64,000 nucleotides of DNA from Chrysogorgia sp. JL179-B06 (GCA_035772405.1 JAYKKM010000149.1:4603501-4667500), one strand, 5' to 3'. Counted from the first letter of the stretch, positions 21,413-33,002 are shown. The notes: a model not told the origin generated them from the sequence alone. Program-made: numbers and translations.

Positions 21413-24147
21413 TCAGGTTGTAAACAGTCAAGATTATACCAGTTTCCATATTTGCCTGTTGCTTTGCCAGCTCGTCCAACTATTCTAGCAGTGATCGTAG
21501 GTCCAGTGTCACAATCTCTATATGTTATTGTGTCATTCTGCTTTAATTTGGGGATATTTGCCAAATTTTGAATAGGACAGTGAATATCATCAGTATTGTC
21601 AGCTTCTTTTTCTTCCACAGTAGTACTAGGTTCAAGTTCTGTTTGTTGTCCCCTCATATTTTCTGATTGGCTAGGTCTGCTGTCTGCTATCTCATTAGTA
21701 CTAGGTTGAATTTCTGACTGTTCTCCCCTCATATTTTCTGACAGGTTAGGTCTGCCATCTGCCGTCTCATCATCATCGTGATCAATCTCGTGCTGAATAC
21801 TTGGTTTGAGTCTGCACTGATGAACTCTGACCATAACACCACCATGCCGTATAAAGATTACTGGACCATCTTGCCCAATAACTACACCAGGTCCTTTCCA
21901 TTCAGGACTGTCTGGACGTTTATAATAAACCTTGTCACCTGTTCTATATGGACCAGATGTGGGGCGGGTTTGTTTTCGTAAGGCTCTTCTTATTCTCTCG
22001 GAGCATTCTGCCTCTGTAAATGCCTGTCTAGCAGCATACATAGCAGCAATGTTATTTCCAACGATTCTACTTGCTGTTGTTGCTTCTAAGGCAGGCGGTT
22101 TGTCTACCAGGACAGATGGCAAATTTGGATTCTGTGCATACACAAGCTGATGTGCACTATAACCATGAACATTACTAAGACTATTCTTGGCACTTAATGA
22201 CCAGTTCAGTGCTGTCTCCCAACTACACTTCTTGTCAGCTTTGACTTTTCTCAGGGTTTCAGTCAAAATATGGTTGTGTCGCTCTAGTAGCCCATTAGAC
22301 CAAGGACTGTAGGCTGCTGTCATCTTCAACTCTATGTTAAAGTTCTCACACATATCACGCACTTCAGCATTGTTGAACTCACCACCATTGTCACTGTACA
22401 ATTTCCTGGGTGCACCATGAACAGAGATCCATTTATCAATAAACTGCTTTACAATGACTGATGACTGCTTGCTGGTGATTATTGCTCCAGCACTAAATCG
22501 AGTGAACTCATCTATTATGTGTAAATACCATATATTAGTACCCAACTCATGTAAATCCACAGCTACAGTTTCATTAAAATTAGTGGCTAATGGAAAACCC
22601 ACTGCAGGCTTAGGCACTGGTCTTTGAAACTTGAAACATGTTTCGCAGTTGTCAGTTACTTCTTTAAGTGTCTTAAATACCTCTGTGTCATGTGTGCCAG
22701 CACTTTCCAGTAATCTTTTAAGTCGATCAGCTGATGCATGTCCAAATTGTTTGTGAAGTTTAACCAATATTTTCTTTTGGTTTGCCTTACTTGTATTTCC
22801 ATCAATCAATAAAGCTTCATCTTGCTGCTCATCAAACCCCATGACTTCCTTGTCTTTACCTGAACCTTTCAAATCCACACAGTAGTGCCCACTTGATGTG
22901 AAATCTAATCTGACGGGATGTTTGAACATTTCTGCTTTGTCATTCGCAAGATCTAATATTGTTCCTGCACGTTTCAGGGACGTCTTGCTGAGCAGTAATG
23001 GGATATCAACATCCACCACTTCAGTGTCAATATTACAAGGTGTCTTCCCAATCATAGCTGGTATTATGACATTCTTAGTAGACTGAATCTGGACACCATC
23101 ACCAAATTTAAACGATTTCTTACTGGGTGATGTTTTAATCATGGTTTTCTTCTTTGCATCTATATTATCAGTATAATTATCAAGCCATTTCTGACCGCAT
23201 ACCGTGCGTGTGCAAGCTGTGTCTATAACTGCACAGCCAAATGACTCAGTCATAAATATTTCATTATGCTGTTTGTGTTTGGTAAATAAAGTGAGATTAC
23301 AAGCTTCCTCTTTGCCTCTGGTACAGTCATCTTCTGTAACACTGACAGCAGCTGTATCCAAACGATGTTGACAATCTTTTGCCCAATGAAATACAGATTG
23401 ACATATCATACACTTTGTACGTCTACCAAACTTATCAATAGGATTTGTCCCCTTGGGTGCATTTCCAGCGCTGTTATTTCGCGGAGGTGGTCGCCACTGT
23501 GGAAATCTTCGTCTAGCTCCCATGTTATTATCAAACTTCTGCGTCATGAAAGCCGACTCCTGTTTCATCGTTATTCCAGTAGGCTTTTCTGTAGCCATAT
23601 CGCCGCCATCAGTCACATGACTATCTTTGAAAATTCGTTTCAGCGCGGACTTCATCGAACTAAATTTCAAATCTGATGATGCGGTTAATGCTAGCTGTCT
23701 TTCTTTTTGTGTCAAATCGGCATTATCTAACAATCTGAATGATAACACCGCATCAGGAAGTGTCATGTCGTACTTTTTACATTGATTATAACGACGTTCA
23801 TACTCGAGAATAAATTCAGACATGGTCACTTGAGCCATTTTACGATACTTGTCAAAATTTGAGTATGCTTCATAAGCTAGGTCAACAGTTTCTTTCTTAA
23901 ATAACGCATCAAGTTCAGTAATCAACGTATCCAAACCGTCGTCCTTATTTAAATCTGCTACCTCTATTTCCAGCGCCTTGGCTCTTGCTTGACCTTGTAA
24001 AGATAATGTTACCGCTAGGGCCTGTTTCTTCTTCGGTAAATCTGTTACCAGTCGCCACACTGCGATTTCCGTCTTCCATGTCTCATACACGGTATTTTGT
24101 CCCAATATTGGGGGGTTCTTGTAACTGTTACTCTGAGACTGTGCCAT
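21400..24147 (-). CDS. Copia Gag-protease-integrase polyprotein
   Basis: 915 codons. The start follows the primer site by a few bases. Residues 1-180 are a Gag-type helical region. A CCHC zinc knuckle (C246, C249, H254, C259) follows, then the aspartic protease motif VIDTACT (D309). The integrase has an HHCC zinc region (H466, H470, C501, C504) and a D,D-35-E core (D531, D586, E622). A basic, Asp/Glu-rich tail with two imperfect repeats (ADGRPNLSENMRGEQ and ADSRPSQSENMRGQQ) precedes the stop at 21400. Reverse transcriptase lies in a different frame just downstream, whereas most copia elements use one continuous Pol. Confidence 0.93.
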   Translation of the reverse strand: MAQSQSNSYKNPPILGQNTVYETWKTEIAVWRLVTDLPKKKQALAVTLSLQGQARAKALEIEVADLNKDDGLDTLITELDALFKKETVDLAYEAYSNFDKYRKMAQVTMSEFILEYERRYNQCKKYDMTLPDAVLSFRLLDNADLTQKERQLALTASSDLKFSSMKSALKRIFKDSHVTDGGDMATEKPTGITMKQESAFMTQKFDNNMGARRRFPQWRPPPRNNSAGNAPKGTNPIDKFGRRTKCMICQSVFHWAKDCQHRLDTAAVSVTEDDCTRGKEEACNLTLFTKHKQHNEIFMTESFGCAVIDTACTRTVCGQKWLDNYTDNIDAKKKTMIKTSPSKKSFKFGDGVQIQSTKNVIIPAMIGKTPCNIDTEVVDVDIPLLLSKTSLKRAGTILDLANDKAEMFKHPVRLDFTSSGHYCVDLKGSGKDKEVMGFDEQQDEALLIDGNTSKANQKKILVKLHKQFGHASADRLKRLLESAGTHDTEVFKTLKEVTDNCETCFKFQRPVPKPAVGFPLATNFNETVAVDLHELGTNIWYLHIIDEFTRFSAGAIITSKQSSVIVKQFIDKWISVHGAPRKLYSDNGGEFNNAEVRDMCENFNIELKMTAAYSPWSNGLLERHNHILTETLRKVKADKKCSWETALNWSLSAKNSLSNVHGYSAHQLVYAQNPNLPSVLVDKPPALEATTASRIVGNNIAAMYAARQAFTEAECSERIRRALRKQTRPTSGPYRTGDKVYYKRPDSPEWKGPGVVIGQDGPVIFIRHGGVMVRVHQCRLKPSIQHEIDHDDDETADGRPNLSENMRGEQSEIQPSTNEIADSRPSQSENMRGQQTELEPSTTVEEKEADNTDDIHCPIQNLANIPKLKQNDTITYRDCDTGPTITARIVGRAGKATGKYGNWYNLDCLQPDGVK

Positions 24148-24155
24148 TGTGCACT

Positions 24156-24166
24156 CTCTGCTACCA
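24156..24166 (-). promoter_or_regulatory. Copia primer-binding site (initiator Met tRNA)
   Basis: TGGTAGCAGAG, one base downstream of the 5' LTR, is complementary to the 3' end of metazoan initiator tRNA-Met. Confidence 0.85.
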
Positions 24167-24167
24167 T

Positions 24168-24315
24168 TATTAATTGCTTCACAATTGATCTTTACATGTT
24201 TTATTCATTAAACTATGTGACAATACACAGACCGACTTACAACAATGGCGGCCGAACACATGTTCTCTCAGTTACAGCGCATGCGCCAATATATAAATTA
24301 TGTCCAAAGTTAACA
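24168..24315 (-). repeat. Copia 5' LTR
   Basis: Begins TGTTAACTTTGGACATAA in element orientation and ends TTAATA. Identical to the 3' LTR at 19555-19702. Confidence 0.93.
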
Positions 24316-24592
24316 GTATCACTCTTAGGTGAACGGAATACCCCAACAGGCTAGAAGTCCAATTACAGGGGTTCCGAGGGCCTACGATTTAAGGTCGTTA
24401 TCCGAGAAGACCCGAAAGTCTTACCATTTGCTGATATTATTGCAAAGGCAGCACTTTCTCCTCAATTATTTTTAAGACCCTGAGTGGAGGTCCGACCCAG
24501 GATTTGAACCTGTGTCTCCCAGCTCATAGACATGTGTGGTAACCACTAGACCACAATAGCTGGTTATAGCTGGGCGCCACTGTAGGTTTTAT
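24316..24592 (-). mobile_element. tRNA-headed SINE, split by the copia element
   Basis: On the minus strand a tRNA-like head carries an A box TGGTCTAGTGG (complement of 24543-24553) and a B box GGTTCAAATCC (complement of 24500-24510), about 33 bp apart. A non-tRNA body follows. The copia insertion at 24316 cuts the body, and the remainder should resume at 19554. The body departs from tRNA structure, so a functional tRNA is unlikely. Confidence 0.65.
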
Positions 24593-25351
24593 AGGTTTTA
24601 CGATACAACAACAAGATTCAAAACCAGAAATTACTAAACTGGAAGAATGTAGAAATAACTTAACCTCTGCTCATACTGCTCATGACTTCACACGAGTGGG
24701 CAATGGGAGTCAAGAGTAAGGTGACCAGATATTAATTTCAAATAAACCTGTCGAAGGGTGTCAATTATATAGTGTATGTGTTGCAAAGGGGGTGACTAGT
24801 AACCCCTGTCACCCCCTCTGTATCGCCCCTGTATAATAAACATTTGAAAGATACATTTGGAAACCAATAAGGAGAATCTATATACTGATACAGTGGCACT
24901 GTCAGTTTTCATATTAGTGCAATAATGTTGGTAACCTATAAAAGTCCATCTTATGCTATTATTTGTCCTTATGATTACTTGATGTATGTGGAATTGGCCA
25001 CTTTTCTAAGAGATCTTGGGTGCCACAAAGTCTTAGAATGTCGGGTTTTGGCCCGGGGGCACACAACATCTCATCAACATCTCACATCAACATCAACATC
25101 ACACAACATCTCACATCAACATCTCACACTCAGGGTGACAGTAAATCATGAATGAAAATCACAAGGGAAAATTGTATTGTGTAGATTAAATAATATCTAG
25201 GTTTAGAGCGTTCTGGGTCCTCAACAGGGGCTGTGGCGATATTAAATATATTAAACAGCTTACTATAAAGTAATGGGTTCCAGAAATATTATGTTCAAAC
25301 AAATTTATGTATTAAAGCATGAAGTATGAAAGTGAAAAATTGTAAACACAC
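24593..25351. other. DCTN1 intron 1, 5' part; small ACATC-type satellite
   Basis: Nothing recognised except CATCAACATCTCACA-type short repeats at about 25063-25127. Confidence 0.5.
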
Positions 25352-25505
25352 CTGTCCCATCATTCTTGCCTTTAGGTTCATCAAGCTCTACTCCTATCCA
25401 CTTTCCTGATGCAAACATTGTTGATCCTACATACTTTACTGTTCCTATAAGATTCTTCCCTGTTACGTCAACTCGCTCCCCTACTTTTGCCAATCGTGTC
25501 GCCAT
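25352..25505 (-). CDS. DCTN1: Dynactin subunit 1 (p150Glued), coding exon 1: first half of CAP-Gly domain
   Basis: Dynactin p150 tethers the dynein motor to microtubules through an N-terminal CAP-Gly domain. This exon starts at an ATG (a second ATG lies one codon upstream, 25508) and encodes [14 protein letters not shown] followed by the CAP-Gly core: [16 protein letters not shown] and KGKNDGT. It ends in phase 1 at a GTGTGT donor (25351-25350), and the split codon is completed by exon 2, which supplies VQGKQYF and the rest of the domain. The eight exons in this window add up to 1293 nt (431 codons) with compatible phases. CLIP or CYLD also carry CAP-Gly domains, but the downstream coiled-coil text matches p150Glued. 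Upstream sequence shows no clear core promoter. Confidence 0.93.
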
Positions 25506-25508
25506 CAT

Positions 25509-26089
25509 GTACCACAAATGTTAATCGCTGTGATATTAAAAAAAATCTGTATTTTCTTGTAGGTTTATAAAGATTTTAAAAATTTAGCAGCTGAAAATCG
25601 ACAACGAGCATGAAATCTTGTTGGTCAGCAGTCACGAAACAACCTAGGCCAGACTCCACCTGATAATGAAATTTAATATCAGGTGGAGTCTGCACGCAGG
25701 CTAGCCTTAGTTGTCTTCTGGACGATCTTTTTTAGTATCCGCGAGAGGTTGGACGAATGTTACGATCGGACATGCCTGTATGATGAAATACATCATAGAA
25801 TTGCTAACCCCAAAACAACTTAGATCCTAACCCCCCGCCTAATGGGTTTTCTAAACACCCGCCCAATGGGTTTTCTAATTAACCCCGCCTAATGGTTTTC
25901 TAACACTAACCTTAATACTAATAAAATTTATTTATTTTTAAAACATCGTCCAGAAGATGACTCAGACCTAGTACCTCACGGTCACCTCAACTGCGAGTGT
26001 ACCATCTAGCCACGACCGTTAACCATCACCAAATTGAATAATATTTTTCTATAATAAAAACACTGTCTTGGTTCACTAGTTATCGGCCT
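25509..26089. promoter_or_regulatory. Upstream flank of DCTN1; no clear promoter element
   Basis: Lies 5' of the dynactin start codon. It contains an inverted repeat (CAGACTCCACCTGATA and its complement, about 25652-25702) and three CCCGCC(T/C)AATGG-type repeats at 25830-25900. No convincing TATA or initiator was identified. Confidence 0.35.
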
Positions 26090-29000
26090 AGTTCCTTTGG
26101 TTCAATAGTTATCCTACAGTCTCCCTTTAGTCCAATAGTTATCTTAGTTCGTTAGTTATCTTATTCTTAGTTCCTTAATTATCCTTAGTTCCTTAGTTAT
26201 CCTTACTTATCTTTAGTTCCTTAGTTCTCCTTAGTTCCTTAGTTATCCTTAGTTCTCCTTAGTTATCCTTAGTTGCTTAGTTATTCTAGTTGTTAATCAT
26301 TAGTTCCTTAAGCCCGCCGCACACTAGAGCTATCATGAGCTTAGCAAAGTTTCACTCGTGACTGTTGGCGTAGGCAAGGGTGGCGTTTTGAGCGCTATTG
26401 TTCACGCGTGCCATCGGCGCCGTATATTCAACATGTTGAATACTTTTGTGCACGAGTGAACATTTCCTCCAAGTGTGCGCGCGTGCAAAGCTATCAGCTT
26501 ACAATAGGAGGAAAATACGAAACAAAGTCAACACGCATGCGTATTTGCCTCCTATTGTAAGCTGATAGCTTTGCACGCGCGCACACTTGGAGGAAATGTT
26601 CACTCGTGCACAAAATTATTCAACATGTTGAATATACGGCGCCGATGGCACGCGTGAACAATAGCGCTTAAAACGCCACCGCACACTGGGGGAACTTGCT
26701 TACGCCAACAGTCACGAGTGAAACTTTGCTAAGCTGATAGCTATAGTGTGCGGCGGGCTTAAGTCATCTTTAGTTCCTTAGTTATTCTTAGTTCTTTAGT
26801 TATCTTTAGTTCCTTAGTTATCCTTAGTTCCTTAGTTATCCTTAGTTCTTTAGTTATCTTTAGTTCCTTAGTTATCCTTAGTTCCTTAGTTATTCTTAGT
26901 TCTTTAGTTATCTTTAGTTCCTTAGTTATCCTTAGTTCCTTAGTTATCCTCAGTTCTTTAGTTATCTTTAGTTCCTTAGTTATCTTTAGTTCCTTAGTTA
27001 TCCTCAGTTCTTTAGTTATCTTTAGTTCCTTAGTTATCCTTAGTTCTTTAGTCATCTTTAGTTCCTTAATTAGTTATCTTTAATTAGTTCTTTAGTCATC
27101 TTTAGTTCCTTAATTAGTTCTTTAGTTATCTTTAGTTCCTTAGTTATCCTTAGTTCCTTAGTTATCCTTAGTTCTTTAGTTATCTTTAGTTCCTTAGTTA
27201 TCCTTAGTTCCTTAGTTATTCTTAGTTCTTTAGTTATCTTTAGTTCCTTAGTTATCCTTAGTTCCTTAGTTATCCTTAGTTCTTTAGTTATCTTTAGTTC
27301 CTTAGTTATCCTTAGTTCTTTAGTCATCTTTAGTTCCTTAATTAGTTATCAGGTTCTTTAGTCATCTTTAGTTCCTTAGTTATCCTTAATTAGTTCCTTA
27401 GTTATCCTGTTCTTTAGTCATCTTTAGTTCCTTAGTTATCTTTAGTTCTAGCTTAGTTATCCTTAGTTCTTTTAGTTATCTTTAGTTCCTTAGTTATCCT
27501 TAGTTATTCTTAGTTCTTTAGTTATCTTTAGTTCCTTAGTTATTCTTAGTTCTTTAGTTATCCTTAGTTCCTTAGTTATCCTTAGTTCTTTAGTCATTTT
27601 TAGTTCCTTAATTAGTTATCCTTAATTAGTTCCTTAGTTATCCTTAGTTATCCTTAGTTCTTTAGTCATCTTTAGTTCCTTAATTAGTTATCCTTAATTA
27701 GTTCTTTAGTTATCTTTAGTTCCTAAGTTATTCTTAATTCTTTAGTTATCTTTAGTTCCTTAGTTATCCTTAGTTCCTTAGTTATCCTTAGTTCTTTAGT
27801 CATCTTTAGTTCCTTAGTTATCCTTAATTAGTTCCTTAGTTATCCTTAGTTCTTTAGATATCCTTAGTTCCTTAGTTATCTTTAGTTCCTTAGTTATTCT
27901 TAGTTCGATTTCTTTAGTGATCTTTAGTTCCTTAGTTATCCTTAGTTCCTTAGTTATCCTTAGTTCTTTAGTCATCTTTAGTTCTTAGTTATCCTTAATT
28001 AGTTCCTTAGTTATCCTTAATTCCTTAGTTATCCTTAGTTCTTTAGTTATCTTTAGTTCCTTAGCTATCCTTAGTTCCTTAGTTATTCTTAGTTCTTTAG
28101 TCATCTTTAGTTCCTTAGTTATTCTTAGTTCTTTTAATTAGTTATCTTTAGTTCTTTAGTTATCTTTAGTTCCTTAGTTATTATCCTTAGTTCTTTAGTC
28201 ATCTTTAGTTCCTTAGTTATCCTTAGTTCTTTAGTTATCTTTAGTTCTTTAGTTATCTTTAGTTCCCTAGTTATCCTTTGTTCTTAGTCATCTTTAGTTC
28301 ATTAGTTATCCTTAGTTCTTTAGTTATCTAGATCTTTAGTTCTTTAGTTATATTTAGTTCCTTAGTTATTCTTAGCTCTTTAGTTATCTTTAGTTCCTTA
28401 GTTATCCTTAGTTTCTTAGTTATCCTTAGTTCTTCTTTAGTTCCTTAGTTATCCTTAATTAGTTCCTTAGTTATTCTTAGTTCTTTAGTCATCTTTAGTT
28501 CCTTAGTTATCCTTAGTTCTAGCTTAGTTATCCTTAGTTCTTTTAGTTATCTTTAGTTCCTTAGTTATCCTTGGTTCTTTAGTTATTCTAGTTATCCTTA
28601 GTTATCTTTAGTTCATCAGTTATCCTTAGTTCCTTAGTTATCTTTAGTTCTTAGTTATCTTTAGTTCCTTAGTTATCCTTGGTTCCTTAGTTATTCTAGT
28701 CATCCTTAGTTATCCTTAGTTCATTAGTTATCTTTAGTTCTTAGTTATCTTTAGTTCCTTAGTTATTCTTGGTTCCTTAGTTATCCTTAGTTCATTAGTT
28801 ATCTTTAGTTCATTAGTTATCTTTAGTTCTTAGTTATCTTTAGTTCCTTAGTTATTCTTGGTTCCTTAGTTATCCTTAGTTCATTAGTTATCTTTAGTTC
28901 ATTAGTTATCTTTAGTTCTTAGTTATCTTTAGTTCCTTAGTTATTCTTGGTTCCTTAGTTATCCTTAGTTCATTAGTTATCTTTAGTTCATTAGTTATCT

Positions 29001-29588
29001 TTAGTTCTTAGTTATCTTTAGTTCCTTAGTTATTCTTGGTTCCTTAGTTATCCTTAGTTCATTAGTTATCTTTAGTTCATTAGTTATCTTTAGTTCTTAG
29101 TTATCTTTAGTTCATTAGTTATCCTTAGTTCATTAGTTATCTTTAGTTCCTTGGTTATCCTTAGTTCATTAGTTATCTTTAGTTCATTAGTTATCTTTAG
29201 TTCTTAGTTATCTTTAGTTCCTTAGTTATTCTTGGTTCCTTAGTTATCCTTAGTTCATTAGTTATCTTTAGTTCATTAGTTATCTTTAGTTCTTAGTTAT
29301 CTTTAGTTCATTAGTTATCCTTAGTTCATTAGTTATCTTTAGTTCTTAGTTATCTTTAGTTCCTTAGTTATTCTTGGTTCCTTGGTTATTCTAGTTATCC
29401 TTAGTTATCCTTAGTTATCTTTAGTTCTTAGTTATCTTTAGTTCCTAATTAGTTATTCTTAGTTCTTTAGTTATCTTTAGTTCATTAGTTATCCTTAGTT
29501 CTTTAGTTATCCTTAGTTCTTAGTTATCTTTAGTTCCTTAGTTATCTTTAGTTCCTTAGTTATCCTTAGTTCTTTAGTTATCTTTCGA
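26090..29588. repeat. Long minisatellite of TTAGTTCCTTAGTTATCC-like units
   Basis: About 3 kb of units of about 18 bp built from the words CTTTAG, TTCCTTAG and TTATC, with variant units (TTCTTTAGTTATCTTTAG, TTCATTAG) grouped into higher-order blocks. The ITKELR-type reading frames on the minus strand are a by-product of the period being a multiple of three. Confidence 0.95.
26308..26762. mobile_element. TTAA-flanked foldback MITE inside the minisatellite
   Basis: Ends GCCCGCCGCACACTAGAGCT (26313) and its complement near 26757, with almost full-length self-complementarity (arms contain CACGCGTG, CAACATGTTGAATA, GCGCGTGCAAAGCTATCAGC). TTAA duplicates flank it (26308-26311, 26759-26762). The repeat array resumes on both sides. 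Confidence 0.85.
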
Positions 29589-29664
29589 TTCTCTTGATGT
29601 AATATCCAGTTAATGTTTATTAATTAATTAATCAATTAATTAATTAATTAATTAATTAATTAAT

Positions 29665-29855
29665 CTTCACTGACCTGATATATCAGTGATCAGCATATCG
29701 AGGATGAGCATAAAATTAATTAATTAATTAAAAACCTGATATATCAGTGATCACCATATCGAGGATGAGCATAAAATTAATTAATTAATTAATTAATTAA
29801 TTAATTTTATGCTCATCCTCGATATGCTGATCACTGATATATCAGGTCAGTGAAG
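29665..29855. repeat. (TTAA)n-cored palindrome
   Basis: CTTCACTGACCTGATATATC at the left end is mirrored at 29836-29855. A third, direct copy of the arm sits at 29731-29778. The core is TTAATTAA repeats. The structure caps the truncated end of the LINE. Confidence 0.8.
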
Positions 29856-31150
29856 GTTTCAGGGTTAGTATAAAAGGTTTGATGAGTAATATAAAGGATA
29901 GGGAAGAACACCTATGGATACGAAGCTTACAGATTAGTAAATTATGATTTACTAGGTCGAATGCCTTCTTAAGATCAATCAACAAAAGACCGTTTAAAAA
30001 TCTATTGTCCATGTTACTGAGTATTTTATCAGAAAAATCAGTAATGGCAAGCTCACATGAACGGAACTTTCTAAAGCCAAACTGGGCGGTGTCTGTAAGT
30101 AGTTCATACTCAGTGAGAAAGCTATAAAAGGAGGAATATACATGACGCTCAAAAACGTTAGAAACTGTAGCTAGGATTGAAATATAGGAGAAAGTTGGAA
30201 CGATCAAAGAGCGAGCCGTCTTTGAACAATGGTGAGACTTGCGATTTTCCACAGATCTGGAAAAACGCCTAAAGAAAAACTTGAATTAAAAATCGCCATA
30301 AAGAAGAAATTGATGAAAGACAATTGTTGGAGACTCGAAATAACAAAATCCTCTGTAACTAAAGGAATACTAAAATAAATATCATTAGAAAGCCTAGAAT
30401 TAACGAAGTCTGTAAAGGCCCGTTTACAAAGGCGATTTTTGCTGCGATTTTTATGACCTTGACGTATGCGATATAGTGGATGAGACTCATTAAAGTATTT
30501 AAAGTGCCTATGACATGAAAATTAAGTTTGCCTTATTTGAAAGAACACTTAAAATGACAGAGTAACATATTTTGTAGTTTTTCGTTTCCTTGCTTCGTTC
30601 TTGAGATATTTCAGTTTGTGTTATATGCAAATGACAATGGTGTGACATATGTGTGCATAATGACTTATCGAAGAAGGGTATATATCTTTGTTATTATCAC
30701 ACAAAATCACTTGAAATTCTACAAGTTCTATGTTTTTGGAAATACTCACGCACATGCATGCTTCATTCAAATTAAATTTGGTTTTAAATAGCAAAGATAT
30801 ATAACCTTCTCCGATAAGTAAAACACCATTGTCATTTGCATATAATACAATTAAAATGAAATATCTCAAGAACGAAGCAAGGAAACGAAAAACTACAAAA
30901 CATATCCCTCTGTCATTTGAAGTGTTCTTTCAAATAAGGCATGAAACTTAATTTTCGTGACATAGGCACTTGAACGTCATAGATCTGCACAAAGGGTTCA
31001 ATACATTTGACAATCCATTCAATCGTATGTATTAAAAAGAGAAAAATCGCAGCAAAAATCTCGTGTGTAAACGGGCTTTAAGGCAGCTCTTCAAGTTAGG
31101 ACTTCAGAACAAGTGAGTAATTGGACTGAGTTAAGTAATAAATAAAATAC
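29856..31150 (-). pseudogene. LINE (CR1/L2-like) reverse transcriptase fragment, truncated and interrupted by a MITE
   Basis: Minus-strand text reads TDFVNSRLSNDIYFSIP, LGVFPDLWKIA, FERHVYSSFYSFL, QFGFRKFRSCELAI and LLLIDLKKAFDLVNHNLL, the fingers/palm region of CR1/L2-type reverse transcriptases including the first catalytic Asp (DLKKAFD). It ends at the palindrome near 29855 before the YADD motif, so it is truncated. A TA-flanked MITE (30415-31078) sits within it. It is probably the downstream part of the same LINE that continues at 33787-34033, 53164-53280 and 59411-60316. Confidence 0.75.
30413..31080. mobile_element. TA-flanked foldback MITE inside the LINE
   Basis: Ends AAGGCCCGTTTACA and TGTAAACGGGCTT, TA on both sides. 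The interior is itself a large inverted repeat (arms about 30495-30620 and 30835-30972, e.g. GAAACGAAAAACTAC). The TA target suggests a Tc1/mariner-type mover. Confidence 0.7.
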
Positions 31151-31350
31151 GAGCGGCCGATCTGTATGGGCATTTACAATGTTATAATCCCCAATATAAT
31201 ACATACTTTGTTTTAAAGTTGTAGTAAACTGTACAAATAAATTATTTTAACTCCTAAAAAGCACAATTTGAGCAAGTTAACTTTGATAAAACGCCCAGGT
31301 TAAGCCACTATAGTGTAGTAGTGTCTATTAGTTCATGATCTACCGCGGGC

Positions 31351-31522
31351 TTCCAACAAAGTTTTGTCCATTTTATCCACCTTGGACAAAGATTTCCCTA
31401 GTTTTTCCCTTCATTTCTTATCTAATTAGTATTCATATGAATACTAATTAGATAAGAAATTAAGGGAAAAAATAGGGAAATCTTTGTCCAAGGTGGATAA
31501 AATGGACAAAACTTTGTTGGAA
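31351..31522. repeat. Near-perfect 172-bp palindrome
   Basis: TTCCAACAAAGTTTTGTCCA at 31351 is mirrored at 31503-31522 and the centre is ATTCATATGAAT. It is probably a foldback MITE. Confidence 0.8.
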
Positions 31523-33002
31523 AACCTCGTCAATCATGAACTAAATCAGATAGATCCCTCGAATGTCGGGCTTTATGCTATATAAAGCCCTCAGACGCGT
31601 CCTCGGGATCTAACTCTTACTTAACTTTGATAAAACATTGATGTTTTATTAATCAATGCTTTATCTGTATTTACAACTAGAAATACGAATCCGCAATAAT
31701 CCCCTCGCTCGCCTTTTCTACCACTAACCTCCAACCCACAACTGGTGCTATCGTCATGTTTCGCGCACCAATTGGTAAAACTTCATGTTATATTAAAATA
31801 GGCACCCAAAACCTAATCCAACCCTTAATCCTAACCGCGCCTTAAGTGTTTTCCTAATCCTAACCCACCGCCTTAATTAAATGTTTTCCTAACCCTAACC
31901 CCCCGCCTTCAATTGATGCGCGAAATATAACGATATAACCCCAGCCTTAGAGTTTATTTTCCCATCCATGGTCCCCAGTGCCCGGACCGCGTCTGTTGAT
32001 AACAAATCCTAAATTAAAAGCCGATTCGTGGTATACGTAGATTCTGAACGTTATCTCGGTCAATATTTACTCGATTTCAACTCTGAAAACAGTTTTGGAA
32101 TTACCGAGTCTAAATACATAACATACTTGTCTACTATATTACGGGAACGTGCATACCCTTCGTAAAAACGGTTTATGTATTTAGAAATTATTCGGTAATC
32201 AGCTAGCCTGCACGTTGTGCCGCAGAAGAGCCTGCGTCCGGGCCAAATGATAAGGTAGGCGGATAAGGTCGACATTATGAAATGATAAGGTCAGCGTATG
32301 TTGAATTTTAAATGTGTTTAGCATTGAACCAGACGTATATACCCCACACGATAACAAGCTTTTTCGCGAGCTTTCACTATTTTGTATCTATTAAGCAGTC
32401 CTTGTAATATACTGATCAGTGGCGAAGCCGGCCATAACAATTGGTCATGATATGTAAACTCTAAGATGAATTACATATTATTATTCAAAATTCAGAAGTA
32501 TATTGTTTTCAAAATATGCAGATGATTATAATTTAGCATATCATGACCAAATGCTATGGCCAGCCGCCAACTGATAGCTCAGAGACCCTGCATGCAGGAG
32601 CGATTATAGAATATCCGTCAACTTACTGACATAAATCAAGAATGTGAAATCGTATTTATTAATTACTTTTAGCTAAATCTAGGGTAATGTAATTTTAAAG
32701 AACGAAGCAATTCTATTATGACAATTTTCAACAATTTTACACTGTTTTTGTTTAATGACTATTTAATAGTATAAGCGTTACCGGTATTCTGTTTCTACAC
32801 AGAAATTTAGCATTGTATAGAACTGCCGCGTTCTTTAAAAAATCCCGTTTATTTAAAAAATCCAGTTTACCGTTTACGAGGCGAAGCCGAGTGTTTTAGA
32901 TCTGATAAAACACTGCTGCGAGTGTTTTAAACGGCTTGAAAAACGACCACCATTTGCGGTACTAAGTTCGTTGGCGTAGTAATTTTGAAAAATAAGGTTG
33001 TC
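31523..33002. other. Intergenic repeats, no gene recognised
   Basis: Includes CCTAACCC...CCGCCTTAA-type short repeats (31800-31910), an inverted pair CATATCATGACCAA/TTGGTCATGATATG (32450 and 32540), and the start of a duplicated unit at 32884. Confidence 0.45.

Larger units (their letters stand above)
19550..24320 (-). mobile_element. Full-length Ty1/copia-type LTR retrotransposon
   Basis: Two 148-bp LTRs (19555-19702 and 24168-24315) read as identical. They are flanked by the 5-bp target duplication GTATC (19550-19554, 24316-24320). Internal order on the minus strand is gag-protease-integrase, then RT-RNase H, the copia order. Identical LTRs mean a recent insertion. The element splits a SINE inside DCTN1 intron 1. 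LTRs start TG but end TA. Confidence 0.95.

Noticed and set aside
24491..24566. Functional tRNA gene
   Set aside because: A and B boxes are present but a cloverleaf cannot be closed convincingly and a long non-tRNA body follows; SINE head fits better.
26759..27327. Minus-strand frames encoding ITKELR/ITKELK repeats
   Set aside because: By-product of an 18-bp minisatellite whose period keeps one frame open; the frame breaks wherever unit length varies.
26090..29588. Regularly repeated units considered as a CRISPR array
   Set aside because: No distinct spacers, units run head to tail, eukaryotic context and no cas genes.
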